9,964 nucleotides of DNA from Nitrospirales bacterium (GTDB taxonomy: Bacteria > Nitrospirota > Thermodesulfovibrionia > Thermodesulfovibrionales > Dissulfurispiraceae), in contig JADLDZ010000283.1 of NCBI GenBank assembly GCA_020846375.1, positions 1 through 9,964 of the forward strand, read 5' to 3'. A program made the translations under genes and the position numbers. Of the stretch, positions 1-6,872 are shown piece by piece (the stretch's first letter is position 1; the number at the start of each line of letters is the position of its first letter). Under the pieces are notes generated by a model. It was not told the DNA's origin and did not search any database. It saw nothing but the letters and a program-made list of their open reading frames with translations.

Positions 1-1123
1 GGCTGCCGAAAGAGGAGGAGCAATACCCGAAGACGAGGGGACCGAGCACCGCAGAGGACTTCCCCGCAAGTGAGTACACGCCGAAATACTCCGCCTCACG
101 GCCCTCCGGGATATACTGTGCGTAAAAGGCCCGGGAAGAAGCCTGCACCGTCCCGAGTCCGAGGCCTGCCACGGAAGCGACGAACATGAACTGCGTTTTT
201 CCCTCCACGAAAAAAGCGGCAGCCGCCACTGCAATCCAGAGGAGCAGCGAGAGAACGAGCACCTTCCTTGGCCCCCGGAAGTCGATGAGGCGCGCCATCA
301 GGAATGCCCCGGCGAGGGCGGTGCACTGGACAACGAGATAGAGGAGGACCAGTCCCTCAGGGGAGAAATGAAGGGTGGTGGCGGCGAAGATGCTGGAAAA
401 AACGACCACCGTGTTCACTCCGTCCTCGTAGAGGAAGTAGGCCAGCAGGAATCTCCGCCGCTCCCTGTCCGCCCCGATCTGTTTCAGCAGCCGCACCGTC
501 TGCAGCAGCCCATTGAGAGAGGCGGGTATGATCTTCTCCCCCCTCCCTTGGTCGGCAGGCAGGAAGAGAAAGGCGGGCAGGGAAAAAAAGGCGAAAAAAA
601 GGGCCACCATGGGCCACACAAGGGACAGGGAGCCGGCCTTCACCAGGAACAGGGCTGCCAGGAGAGAGAGAATGGACCCGGCGTACCCGATGCCGTACCC
701 CCAGGCGGAAACCCTTCCCCGGAAGGCCGGCGCCGCGATCTCAGGGAGGAAGGCATTATAGAAGACGAGGCCCCCCTCCAATCCGATATTGGCCAGTACA
801 ATGAGCAAAAATCCCTCTTTCACCATGCCCGGCCGGAGGAAAAGGAGCGCGGCGACGGCGACGATACAGAGGAGGGTATAGGCAAAAAGCAGCTTCTTGC
901 GCAGCCGGGCGTAATCGGCAATGCCGCCGAGAAAGGGGGAGCTCACCGCCACGACCGCCATGCTCACGGAGATCGCCCTCCCCCACCAGACATCTCCCTG
1001 CCCCGCCCCGTTGCCGACAATGACGGAGGTGTAATAAACGGGAAAGAGCACTGCGGAGATGACAGCGGAGTAACTGGAATTGGCAAAGTCGAAAAGACAC
1101 CAGGAAAGGGTCTTCCTGTTCAT
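1..1123 (-). CDS. MFS transporter, Atg22/UMF1 family (partial, C-terminus beyond window)
   Basis: The frame is open from an ATG at 1123 down to base 1, so 374 codons are visible and the C-terminus is missing. The N-terminus WCLFDFANSSYSAVI is the typical opening of the Atg22-like/UMF1 branch of the major facilitator superfamily. It is followed by a motif-A-like loop (GGIADYARLRKK, residues 66-77) between helices 2 and 3. The protein is strongly hydrophobic, with about ten helices visible of an expected twelve, so roughly 50-80 residues should lie off the edge. It should be an inner-membrane secondary transporter. Substrates of bacterial members are mostly unknown; amino-acid efflux is the role of the yeast relative. 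The start is fixed by the rnc stop codon, which lies in the same frame five codons upstream. The 12-base gap to rnc implies cotranscription. The Shine-Dalgarno site is weak (GAGCAGG). Confidence 0.85.
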   Translation of the reverse strand, partial: MNRKTLSWCLFDFANSSYSAVISAVLFPVYYTSVIVGNGAGQGDVWWGRAISVSMAVVAVSSPFLGGIADYARLRKKLLFAYTLLCIVAVAALLFLRPGMVKEGFLLIVLANIGLEGGLVFYNAFLPEIAAPAFRGRVSAWGYGIGYAGSILSLLAALFLVKAGSLSLVWPMVALFFAFFSLPAFLFLPADQGRGEKIIPASLNGLLQTVRLLKQIGADRERRRFLLAYFLYEDGVNTVVVFSSIFAATTLHFSPEGLVLLYLVVQCTALAGAFLMARLIDFRGPRKVLVLSLLLWIAVAAAAFFVEGKTQFMFVASVAGLGLGTVQASSRAFYAQYIPEGREAEYFGVYSLAGKSSAVLGPLVFGYCSSSFGS

Positions 1124-1135
1124 GCAGCAGCCTGC

Positions 1136-1855
1136 TCACCCACCGGTCTGCCCTTGCACCAGCTTTTCGAAGGCCTCCTTGGCGGCGGCCATCTGCGCCT
1201 CTTTTTTGCTCTTCCCCACCCCGCTCCCGTACAGCTGCCGGTTGATGGAGACCTCGGCGGTGAAGACCCGCTTGTGTTCTTCCCCTTCGAGCTTGACGAT
1301 CCGGTATTCGGGGAGAACTCCGAAGAGGCTCTGGCATCTCTCCTGCAGCTCACTCTTGAAATCGTATCCCTCTTTCCGGGAAATGACGTCGGGTATCTTC
1401 TCCCTGAAGAGATCGAGGACGAGCGCCTTTACCGTCTCGTACCCGCTGTCGAGGAAAACGGCTCCGATGAGGGCCTCGAAGGCGTCGGAAAGCACGGACT
1501 TCTTCTGCCGTCCCCCCGTGGACTCCTCCCCCTTTCCCAGTCGCAGGTAGTCCCCCAGGGAAAGCTTTGATGCCATCTCGAAGAGGACCGCTTCCTTGAC
1601 CAGATAGGACTTCATTTTCGACATTTCCGCCTCTGAAAAGCCCACCTGGTCGAGGAACAGTTTCTCCGCGATGACCAGGCCGAGGACGGAATCACCGAGA
1701 AACTCCAGCCGTTCATTGTGGTCAGGGGATTCATCCGGGTTCTCGTGGTGATACGACTTATGGGTAAGAGCGGCGCGCAACAGCCTCTTATCGCTGAAAC
1801 GGTGCCCCAGGGAGTCTTCAAATCCCTCTGTATTTTCTGAAAACAAGGCAGGCAT
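1136..1855 (-). CDS. rnc: Ribonuclease III
   Basis: This 239-residue protein (E. coli RNase III has 226) cleaves double-stranded RNA in rRNA and mRNA processing. The N-terminal endonuclease domain has the family signature ERLEFLGDS. The acidic residues E48, E51, D55, E75, D124 and E127 align with E. coli E38, E41, D45, E65, D114 and E117, so the magnesium site is intact. A double-stranded-RNA-binding domain follows at about residues 163-234 and ends in the usual [12 protein letters not shown] helix. I chose the ATG at 1855. A longer in-frame start at 1891 would add 12 residues encoded wholly inside fabF, with no resemblance to the family. The chosen start overlaps the end of fabF by 38 bases in another frame, so translation is probably coupled. 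The order acpP-fabF-rnc is common in bacteria. Confidence 0.96.
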   Translation of the reverse strand: MPALFSENTEGFEDSLGHRFSDKRLLRAALTHKSYHHENPDESPDHNERLEFLGDSVLGLVIAEKLFLDQVGFSEAEMSKMKSYLVKEAVLFEMASKLSLGDYLRLGKGEESTGGRQKKSVLSDAFEALIGAVFLDSGYETVKALVLDLFREKIPDVISRKEGYDFKSELQERCQSLFGVLPEYRIVKLEGEEHKRVFTAEVSINRQLYGSGVGKSKKEAQMAAAKEAFEKLVQGQTGG

Positions 1856-3068
1856 TCGTACCGCCAAAACCGAAGGAATTGGACAGCGCATACTCTACAT
1901 CCTTCTTCTTCGCCCTGTTCGGGACATAATCGAGGTCGCACTCCGGATCGGGCTTCTCCAGGTTTATGGTGGGAGGGAGGACGCCGTCCCGGATGCCGAG
2001 GATCGAGAAGATCGCCTCCACACCCCCGGCAGCGCCGAGGAGGTGCCCCGTCATGGATTTGGTGGAGCTGACGCAGAGCGAATACGCATGCTCTCCGAAA
2101 ACCCTCTTTATCGCCGCGGTCTCCAGCTCGTCACCATATTTGGTCGAGGTGCCGTGGGCATTTATGTAGTGGATCTGTTCAGGACCGATGCCGGCATCCC
2201 TGAGGGCGGCCTTCATGCACCGTGCGGCACCCTCTCCCTCCGGGGCCGGAGTCGTTATATGATAGGCGTCACAGGACATGCCATACCCTACAATTTCGGC
2301 ATATATCCTCGCATTCCGGGAGCGGGCGCTCTCGAGACTTTCGAGAAGGACGACTCCCGCGCCCTCGCCCATGACAAAACCATCCCTGTCGAGGTCAAAG
2401 GGCCTGCTCGCCTTTGCGGGCTCCTCATTGTGCGTCGACAGCGCTTTCATCACCGCAAAGCCTCCGATCCCGAGGGGAGTGATGACGGATTCCGTTCCTC
2501 CGGCGATCATGGCATCCGCATCCCCCCTCTGGATAAGCCTGAAGGCATCTCCGATGGAATGGCTTCCCGTGGCGCAGGCGGTCACCGCAGCCGAATTCGG
2601 CCCTTTTGCGCCGAACTTGATGGAGATATTCCCCGATGCAAGGTTGATGATGAGCATGGGGATGAAGAAAGGGGAGATTCTCCGGTACCCCTTCTCCAGG
2701 AAAGCCTTGTGGTACTGCTCGATGGCGGGCAGCCCCCCCATGCCCGCGCCGACGATGACGCCGATCCGCTCCGCATTTTCCTCTGTAACGATAAAACCGG
2801 AATCCTCCACCGCCATGGTTGCAGCAGCCAGGGCTAAATGGATGAAACGGTCCATTTTCTTGATTTCCTTTGCTTCGATATACAAGGAGGGATCGAACCC
2901 CTTCACCTCCCCGGCAATACGCACGGGGAGGGGGGAGGCATCAAACTGCGTAATGGGGCCGACGCCGGAAGTCCCTTCCAGCGCTGCGTTCCACGAAGCT
3001 TCAACGCCGATGCCGAGAGGCGTAAGAAGCCCCAGGCCGGTAACGACTACTCTTCTTTCGTGAACCAT
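1818..3068 (-). CDS. fabF: Beta-ketoacyl-ACP synthase II (FabF)
   Basis: This 416-residue condensing enzyme extends acyl-ACP by two carbons from malonyl-ACP in the type II fatty-acid cycle. The thiolase fold is complete. The nucleophile is C165 in the TACATGSH context. The two histidines of the Cys-His-His triad are H305 ([11 protein letters not shown]) and H342 ([12 protein letters not shown]), and the conserved lysine is K337. The FabF-type motif [17 protein letters not shown] and the C-terminal [10 protein letters not shown] are present. Cys-His-His separates it from FabH (Cys-His-Asn). FabB cannot be excluded on motifs alone, but length and position next to acpP favour FabF. The start is 8 bases downstream of the acpP stop. 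No strong Shine-Dalgarno site is close, so coupling to acpP translation is likely. The 3' end overlaps rnc. Confidence 0.97.
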   Translation of the reverse strand: MVHERRVVVTGLGLLTPLGIGVEASWNAALEGTSGVGPITQFDASPLPVRIAGEVKGFDPSLYIEAKEIKKMDRFIHLALAAATMAVEDSGFIVTEENAERIGVIVGAGMGGLPAIEQYHKAFLEKGYRRISPFFIPMLIINLASGNISIKFGAKGPNSAAVTACATGSHSIGDAFRLIQRGDADAMIAGGTESVITPLGIGGFAVMKALSTHNEEPAKASRPFDLDRDGFVMGEGAGVVLLESLESARSRNARIYAEIVGYGMSCDAYHITTPAPEGEGAARCMKAALRDAGIGPEQIHYINAHGTSTKYGDELETAAIKRVFGEHAYSLCVSSTKSMTGHLLGAAGGVEAIFSILGIRDGVLPPTINLEKPDPECDLDYVPNRAKKKDVEYALSNSFGFGGTNACLVFRKYRGI

Positions 3069-3076
3069 ACGCGATA

Positions 3077-3310
3077 TTACTGCCCCGATTTTTTGGCGAT
3101 GTAATCGACTGCGTCCTTCACCTTCGCGATCTTCTCGGCATCCTCGTCGGGGATCTCGATATTGAAGGCCTCCTCGAAAGCCATGACCAGCTCAACGGTA
3201 TCCAGGGAGTCCGCACCGAGGTCCTCCACGAACGAAGCATCAGGGGTTACCTCCGCGGCATCGACTCCGAGCTGTTTTGCTATGATTTCCTTTACTTTTT
3301 CCTCTACCAT
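3077..3310 (-). CDS. acpP: Acyl carrier protein
   Basis: This 77-residue acidic protein carries growing acyl chains on a 4'-phosphopantetheine arm. The attachment serine is S35 in the signature [16 protein letters not shown]. The four-helix composition rich in Glu and Asp, and the C-terminal [11 protein letters not shown], are typical of housekeeping bacterial ACP (E. coli AcpP has 78 residues). The start ATG is preceded by a GGAGG at 3321-3317 with a 6-base spacer, the strongest ribosome site of the cluster, as expected for an abundant protein. A 61-base gap with a small hairpin separates it from fabG. The 8-base gap to fabF indicates one transcript. Confidence 0.98.
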   Translation of the reverse strand: MVEEKVKEIIAKQLGVDAAEVTPDASFVEDLGADSLDTVELVMAFEEAFNIEIPDEDAEKIAKVKDAVDYIAKKSGQ

Positions 3311-3316
3311 CCTTTA

Positions 3317-3321
3317 CCTCC
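3317..3321 (-). promoter_or_regulatory. Strong Shine-Dalgarno site of acpP
   Basis: GGAGG on the minus strand, six bases before the acpP ATG. It is the best-spaced ribosome site in the fab cluster and fixes the acpP start. Confidence 0.8.
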
Positions 3322-3351
3322 GTCTTCGATTTTTCACTAAGTGCGATCAGT

Positions 3352-3370
3352 CTGAAATCATCCGTTTCAG
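3352..3370 (-). other. Small hairpin between fabG and acpP
   Basis: CTGAAA and TTTCAG form a perfect 6-bp stem with a 7-base loop, just after the fabG stop and about 40 bases before acpP. The stem is AT-rich and weak, and no T-run follows, so it is not a terminator. It could be an mRNA processing or stability element that lets acpP be expressed above fabG, but chance is also possible. Confidence 0.25.
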
Positions 3371-3371
3371 T

Positions 3372-4106
3372 TCACATATACATGCCGCCGTTCACATGGA
3401 TCACCTGGCCGGTGATGTACCCTGCGTCCGGTGACGCAAAAAACGCCACTGCATTCGCCACGTCTTCCACCGTCCCGAACCTGTTCATCGGGATAGCCCT
3501 GAGCATCTCCTGGCGCACGTTCTCGGAGAGGGCATCGGTCATGGCGGTGGTGATAAAGCCGGGGGCGACGGCATTGACCGTAATCCCCCTGCTCGCATAC
3601 TCTTTTCCGATCGTCTTTGTAAGTCCGACGATACCGGCCTTGGAAGCGCTGTAGTTCGCCTGTCCGGGGTTTCCCATGAAGGCGACGACGGAAGCGATAT
3701 TGATGATCCTTCCATACCGCTGCTTCGACATGGCCTTCACCGCCTCCCTGGCGCAGAGGAAAGTACCCTTGAGATTGATGTTGATCACCGCATCCCAGTC
3801 TTCCTCCTTCATCCTCAGGAGAAGGCCGTCGCGCGTTATCCCTGCATTATTGATCAGGATCTGAACGGCACCAAACTCCTTCATGGCCGCTTCAAACATG
3901 CCGACCACTTCCGGGGAGCGGGACACATCCGCCTTGAGGGCCAGGCTCTTCACCCCGAGTTTCTCCAGGTCCGACGCCGCAGACTGCGCAATAGCGAGAT
4001 CGACGTCGACCACGATTATGTTCACCCCGCGCCGCGCGAGGGACTCCGCTATGGCCTTGCCGATGCCGCGGCCGCCCCCGGTAATCAGTGCCGCATGTCC
4101 TTTCAT
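3372..4106 (-). CDS. fabG: 3-oxoacyl-ACP reductase (FabG)
   Basis: This 244-residue short-chain dehydrogenase/reductase has exactly the length of E. coli FabG. It reduces 3-oxoacyl-ACP to 3-hydroxyacyl-ACP with NADPH. The Rossmann glycine motif TGGGRGIG is at residues 9-16, NNAG at 86-89, and the catalytic residues are N111, S139, Y152 and K156 (YSASK). The C-terminal region TGQVIHVNGGMYM is typical of the family. I chose the ATG at 4106 because it has GAGGT at 4120-4116 with a 9-base spacer and gives the family length. A TTG six codons upstream would place the Shine-Dalgarno site inside the gene. It is the first gene of the fab run here. plsX, fabH and fabD, often found just upstream in other bacteria, are not in the window. 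Confidence 0.96.
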   Translation of the reverse strand: MKGHAALITGGGRGIGKAIAESLARRGVNIIVVDVDLAIAQSAASDLEKLGVKSLALKADVSRSPEVVGMFEAAMKEFGAVQILINNAGITRDGLLLRMKEEDWDAVININLKGTFLCAREAVKAMSKQRYGRIINIASVVAFMGNPGQANYSASKAGIVGLTKTIGKEYASRGITVNAVAPGFITTAMTDALSENVRQEMLRAIPMNRFGTVEDVANAVAFFASPDAGYITGQVIHVNGGMYM

Positions 4107-4141
4107 GTTTCGTTTACCTCGCAATAAAAAAATCGGCTATC

Positions 4142-4150
4142 ATTTTACCA
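4142..4150 (-). promoter_or_regulatory. Candidate extended -10 promoter of the fabG-acpP-fabF-rnc run
   Basis: On the minus strand TGGTAAAAT matches an extended -10 (TGn plus TAAAAT, 5 of 6 to TATAAT). It would start RNA near 4134, leaving a leader of about 28 bases that contains the fabG Shine-Dalgarno site. A TTGACT (4176-4171) lies upstream, but its 23-base spacer is too long for a normal -35, so only the extended -10 is counted. That TTGACT overlaps a 7-bp inverted repeat (AGAGTTG at 4152-4158, CAACTCT at 4174-4180) that could be an operator. Confidence 0.4.
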
Positions 4151-4176
4151 GAGAGTTGTCTTTGTTTTCCAGTCAA

Positions 4177-4296
4177 CTCTGCACACGTTACCCCTTGCGC
4201 AGCCCTCCCCGCAACGGGGCCAGGAGACCCGGTGCAGAGCGGCCGGCAGACAAACAACGGCCTCCTGGAAGGGATTGCCGGACCGGGAGCAGGAGG
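4177..4296. other. GC-rich intergenic block with several inverted repeats
   Basis: The gap between yajQ and fabG holds several perfect inverted repeats. They are CTCTGCAC/GTGCAGAG (4177-4184 and 4232-4239), enclosing a tight CCCCG-CAA-CGGGG hairpin (4207-4219), and CCTCCTG/CAGGAGG (4261-4267 and 4290-4296). No arm is followed by a T-run on the minus strand, so none is a convincing intrinsic terminator for yajQ. It may be a Rho-type end region, an RNA fold or a protein-binding region upstream of the fab promoter. Confidence 0.35.
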
Positions 4297-4309
4297 TCGT
4301 CTCTCTGCC

Positions 4310-4807
4310 CTACCGGTAGTTCGAGAACTGGATATGGATGCCGAAATCCTTTTCCTTGAGGTGCGACAGGACGGACTGGAGATCGTCTATTTTTTTCGCC
4401 TTGACCCTGACCTGATCCTTCTGGATTTCCGCATTCACTTTCAGCTTCATCTCCTTTATCGTCTTGACGATCTCCTTGGCTTTCTCCGTGGGAACCCCCT
4501 GCTGGAGTGTGATGGTCTGGCGCACCGTGTTCCCTGCGGCGGGTTCCAGCTTGCCGTAGCTCAGCGATTTCAGGGCAATGCCGCGCTTCACCAACTTCGA
4601 CTGGAGGACATCGATAACGCTCTTCATCTTCTGCTCATCGTCGGAGAGGAGAGTCAGCTCCCCTTTTCCCTTATCGAAGTCAACGGCGCTCTTGCTCCCC
4701 TTGAAGTCGAATCTCTGGCCGATCTCTTTCATCGTCTGATTCACCGCATTGGTCACTTCCTGCATATCCACTTCACATACGACATCAAAGGAATGCTCAT
4801 CCGCCAT
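4310..4807 (-). CDS. yajQ: YajQ family nucleotide-binding protein (UPF0234/DUF520)
   Basis: This 165-residue protein has the usual length for YajQ. Family motifs are visible: the opening MADEHSFDVVCEVD, QRFDFKGSK near residues 31-39, the central NTVRQTITLQQG, VRVKAKKIDDLQ and the ending IQFSNYR. The fold is a duplicated ferredoxin-like domain. Members bind nucleotides, and a Xanthomonas homologue has been reported as a cyclic di-GMP effector; whether this one does so cannot be read from sequence. The ATG is preceded by AAGGAGG at 4819-4813 with a 5-base spacer, so the start is firm. It appears monocistronic, transcribed divergently from the kinase operon and in the same direction as fabG but 203 bases from it. 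Confidence 0.94.
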   Translation of the reverse strand: MADEHSFDVVCEVDMQEVTNAVNQTMKEIGQRFDFKGSKSAVDFDKGKGELTLLSDDEQKMKSVIDVLQSKLVKRGIALKSLSYGKLEPAAGNTVRQTITLQQGVPTEKAKEIVKTIKEMKLKVNAEIQKDQVRVKAKKIDDLQSVLSHLKEKDFGIHIQFSNYR

Positions 4808-4971
4808 GGGCTCCTCCTTGCTCCCGCCTTATTTCAACAGAGCATCTCACCGCCGTATTTCCCGTCCAGGCGGACAAAAGGGGGGCATATCCTTTGCACC
4901 GGCGCATCGGCACAGTCGAGAACGGGCCCCCGTACCGCTCTGCAGAAGGGAGGGAGGTGCTTCAATGGTAA

Positions 4972-4980
4972 AGTATACCA
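4972..4980 (-). promoter_or_regulatory. Candidate extended -10 promoter of yajQ
   Basis: The minus strand reads TGGTATACT, an extended -10 with 5 of 6 matches to TATAAT. No clear -35 box lies upstream. RNA would start near 4965, giving a leader of about 158 bases before yajQ. Confidence 0.35.
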
Positions 4981-5060
4981 CAATTGCCTGTTCCGATATC
5001 CGCACTGCGGGCGCCGGACACTTTTCCTGCTTGAGGGGAGAGCCTGCCCCGTTCTCTTTG

Positions 5061-5077
5061 TTTTTCTTCCAGAAAAA
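5061..5077. other. AT-rich inverted repeat upstream of the kinase promoter
   Basis: TTTTTCT and AGAAAAA flank a 3-base centre and end 10 bases before the TGG of the extended -10 box. The position where a -35 element would lie suggests a possible operator, or simply a bent A-tract. Confidence 0.25.
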
Positions 5078-5087
5078 ACACCGTTTC

Positions 5088-5096
5088 TGGTATACT
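5088..5096 (+). promoter_or_regulatory. Candidate extended -10 promoter of the kinase-regulator operon
   Basis: TGGTATACT is an extended -10 element with no good -35. It would start RNA near 5103, just before a GGGAGG at 5105-5110 and the ATG at 5124. It is the inverted copy of the candidate yajQ -10 some 107 bases away. If real, it argues that the kinase starts at 5124 and not at 4965. Confidence 0.4.
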
Positions 5097-5123
5097 GAAG
5101 AAACGGGAGGCAGAACATATTTC

Positions 5124-6872
5124 ATGATGAAGAGGTTCCCGCAGCGCATTCCCCTACGACTGAAACTTAATCTCAAGTTCATCATCGGGTGCAGTCTCAC
5201 TCTGATTGCAGCTCTCGGTATTTCCTTTTATATAATAGCCCAACGCCAGGAAAACCTTATCATGGGTCAGGTGGAGAACGAAGCGCGCGTCCTGTTCCGC
5301 CAGATCGTCATTACCAGGAAGTGGATAGCGGACCACGGGGGGATCTTCATCGAAAAGCTCCCCTGGGTAAAGCCCACTCCCTATTTGAGAGACTCCGCAA
5401 TAACAGATGGAAAGGGGAAGCAGTACGTCAGGGAGAGCCCTGCAATGGTAACGAAGGAGCTTTCCCGCTATTCGAAAGACAAGGGTCTTTATTGGTTCCA
5501 TATCACCAGCCTCAAGCTGACCAACCCCGAAAACGCCCCCGACGATATCGAGAGGAATGCGCTGGCCGCCTTCGAAAAAAACGGGCGGAAAGAGCACATT
5601 TCCGTGGAACGCATCGAGAACACTCCCTATCTCCGCTACATTGCTCCCCTTTACGTGGAAGAGGCATGCCTGAAGTGCCACGCAACGCAGGGATACCGTA
5701 TCGGCGACGTACGGGGTGCCATCAGCATCACCCTCCCCCTCGAAAAGACCCTCTCGGACATCGCGAAGAACAAGCGGCAGATGTTCATCTCGATGATCCT
5801 CATCGTGGTATCCCTTATCGCCGCCATGTTCCTCATGATGAAGAACCTCGTCCTCACCCCCATGCGCAAGCTGAAGCATTCCATCCGGCAATTTTCGGAA
5901 GGGCACTACGACCCGGAAAGCCGCCTGAAAACAGGGGATGAGTTCGAAGACCTCTTTTGTGCCTTCTCCGAAATGGCCGGTTCCCTGACCGAGTATCACA
6001 ACTGCCTCAACGACAAGATAAAGGCCGCGACGCAGGATATCGAGGGGACGAACAAGAAACTGATCGAGGCGAACAAGCTCCTGAGCGAGACAAATGCACG
6101 GAAATCCGACTTCATTGCACGGGCATCCCATGAGCTGCGGACGCCCCTCACTTCCATCAAGGGGGCCATGGATTATGTCGCGGCAAAGCTCTCTTCCATT
6201 CCCGCCGAGAAGATTGCGGATACTTCCCTGGACGATCTGCATATTTTCTTCCAGGTGATCAAGAAGAATTCGGAGCGCCTGATCCGCATGGTCAGCGACA
6301 TGCTCGATATCGAGAGGATCGAAATCGGGGCGTCGGAAATGCATTTCACCTCCGCCAACCTCTCCTCTCTCATTGCGGAAACAGCGACCAACTTCCAGAT
6401 CGAGGCGGAAGAGAAAGGGATCGTTTTGAGTACGAACCTCCCCGATCACCTGTCTGTCGTGGTCGATGAGGACAGGATACGGCAGGTGCTGATCAACCTT
6501 ATCTCGAACTCCCTCAAATTCAGCCCCTCCGACTCCGAGATCGTCATCACCGCCCACCAGGAATATGACTACGTCCTCACCATGGTGGTGGACAACGGCC
6601 CCGGCATTCCTCTCCCTGAGCAGGAGAAGATCTTCGAGAAATTCTATAAGCACGGCAACAAGGAGGGCGCGGGTCTCGGGCTCGCCATCTGCAAGAGCAT
6701 CATCGAGGCGCACAACGGCACCATCGCGGTTACCAGCGATGGAAAGCACGGGAGCTGCTTCTCTTTCAAGCTCCCCTTTCAGGAAGTCCGCCCCGGAGAT
6801 CGTTCGGCAAAGGGGAGACAGGGGGACCGGCCCGTTCCCCGGCAGGGCATACGGAGCATCGAGGCGCCCTGA
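5124..6872 (+). CDS. Sensor histidine kinase with c-heme Tll0287-like (DUF3365) sensor domain
   Basis: This is a 582-residue membrane kinase. A first transmembrane helix (about 18-40) is followed by an extracytoplasmic domain (about 45-215) with the DUF3365/Tll0287 pattern: LTNPENAPDDIE at 132-143 and a single CLKCH at 182-186, a c-type heme site. A second helix lies at 219-241, then a HAMP linker (about 240-293) and a coiled coil (about 296-330). The HisKA domain has phosphoacceptor H336 in SHELRTPLTS. The ATPase domain is complete: N box with N458 and N462, DNGPGIP at 490-496, FEKFY at 504-508 and GAGLGL at 515-520. Heme chemistry suggests sensing of redox state, oxygen or NO, which is inference. 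The last 30 residues are a basic tail with no domain. The start could instead be the ATG at 4965 (635 residues), which has the better-spaced Shine-Dalgarno site. It forms an operon with the regulator next door. Confidence 0.9.
   Translation: MMKRFPQRIPLRLKLNLKFIIGCSLTLIAALGISFYIIAQRQENLIMGQVENEARVLFRQIVITRKWIADHGGIFIEKLPWVKPTPYLRDSAITDGKGKQYVRESPAMVTKELSRYSKDKGLYWFHITSLKLTNPENAPDDIERNALAAFEKNGRKEHISVERIENTPYLRYIAPLYVEEACLKCHATQGYRIGDVRGAISITLPLEKTLSDIAKNKRQMFISMILIVVSLIAAMFLMMKNLVLTPMRKLKHSIRQFSEGHYDPESRLKTGDEFEDLFCAFSEMAGSLTEYHNCLNDKIKAATQDIEGTNKKLIEANKLLSETNARKSDFIARASHELRTPLTSIKGAMDYVAAKLSSIPAEKIADTSLDDLHIFFQVIKKNSERLIRMVSDMLDIERIEIGASEMHFTSANLSSLIAETATNFQIEAEEKGIVLSTNLPDHLSVVVDEDRIRQVLINLISNSLKFSPSDSEIVITAHQEYDYVLTMVVDNGPGIPLPEQEKIFEKFYKHGNKEGAGLGLAICKSIIEAHNGTIAVTSDGKHGSCFSFKLPFQEVRPGDRSAKGRQGDRPVPRQGIRSIEAP

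Larger units (their letters stand above)
4808..5123. other. Divergent intergenic region between yajQ and the heme sensor kinase
   Basis: These 316 bases separate two divergent genes. They contain a candidate yajQ promoter near 4972-4980 and a candidate kinase promoter near 5088-5096. There is also an AT-rich inverted repeat (TTTTTCT-tcc-AGAAAAA, 5061-5077) directly upstream of the latter. If the yajQ promoter is right, its leader is about 158 bases, long for a simple 5' end, but I recognise no riboswitch in it. The plus-strand frame of the kinase stays open through the whole region, and an ATG at 4965 has a good Shine-Dalgarno site, so part of it could be coding. Confidence 0.6.

Noticed and set aside
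368..1570. 400-codon open frame on the plus strand
   Set aside because: It is antisense to rnc and the MFS gene, has low-complexity Gly/Glu/Arg-rich composition and shows no family motif. It is a by-product of GC-rich codon use.
1856..1891. Longer rnc start at 1891
   Set aside because: The added 12 residues are encoded inside fabF, have no counterpart in RNase III, and the ATG at 1855 gives the expected N-terminus.
2043..2837. 264-codon open frame on the plus strand
   Set aside because: It is antisense to fabF, which has all its catalytic residues; no motif or ribosome site supports the antisense frame.
4107..4124. Longer fabG start (TTG at 4124)
   Set aside because: The Shine-Dalgarno GAGGT would fall inside the gene, and the ATG at 4106 gives the exact 244-residue family length.
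4207..4219. CCCCG-CAA-CGGGG hairpin as a yajQ terminator
   Set aside because: No T-run follows on the minus strand, and the stem is only five pairs.
4808..4965. Riboswitch in the possible long yajQ leader
   Set aside because: I looked for conserved core motifs, including cyclic di-GMP types given YajQ, and recognised none.
5154..6749. 531-codon open frame on the minus strand
   Set aside because: It lies fully opposite the histidine kinase, whose motifs are all intact on the plus strand. The antisense product shows no recognisable domain.
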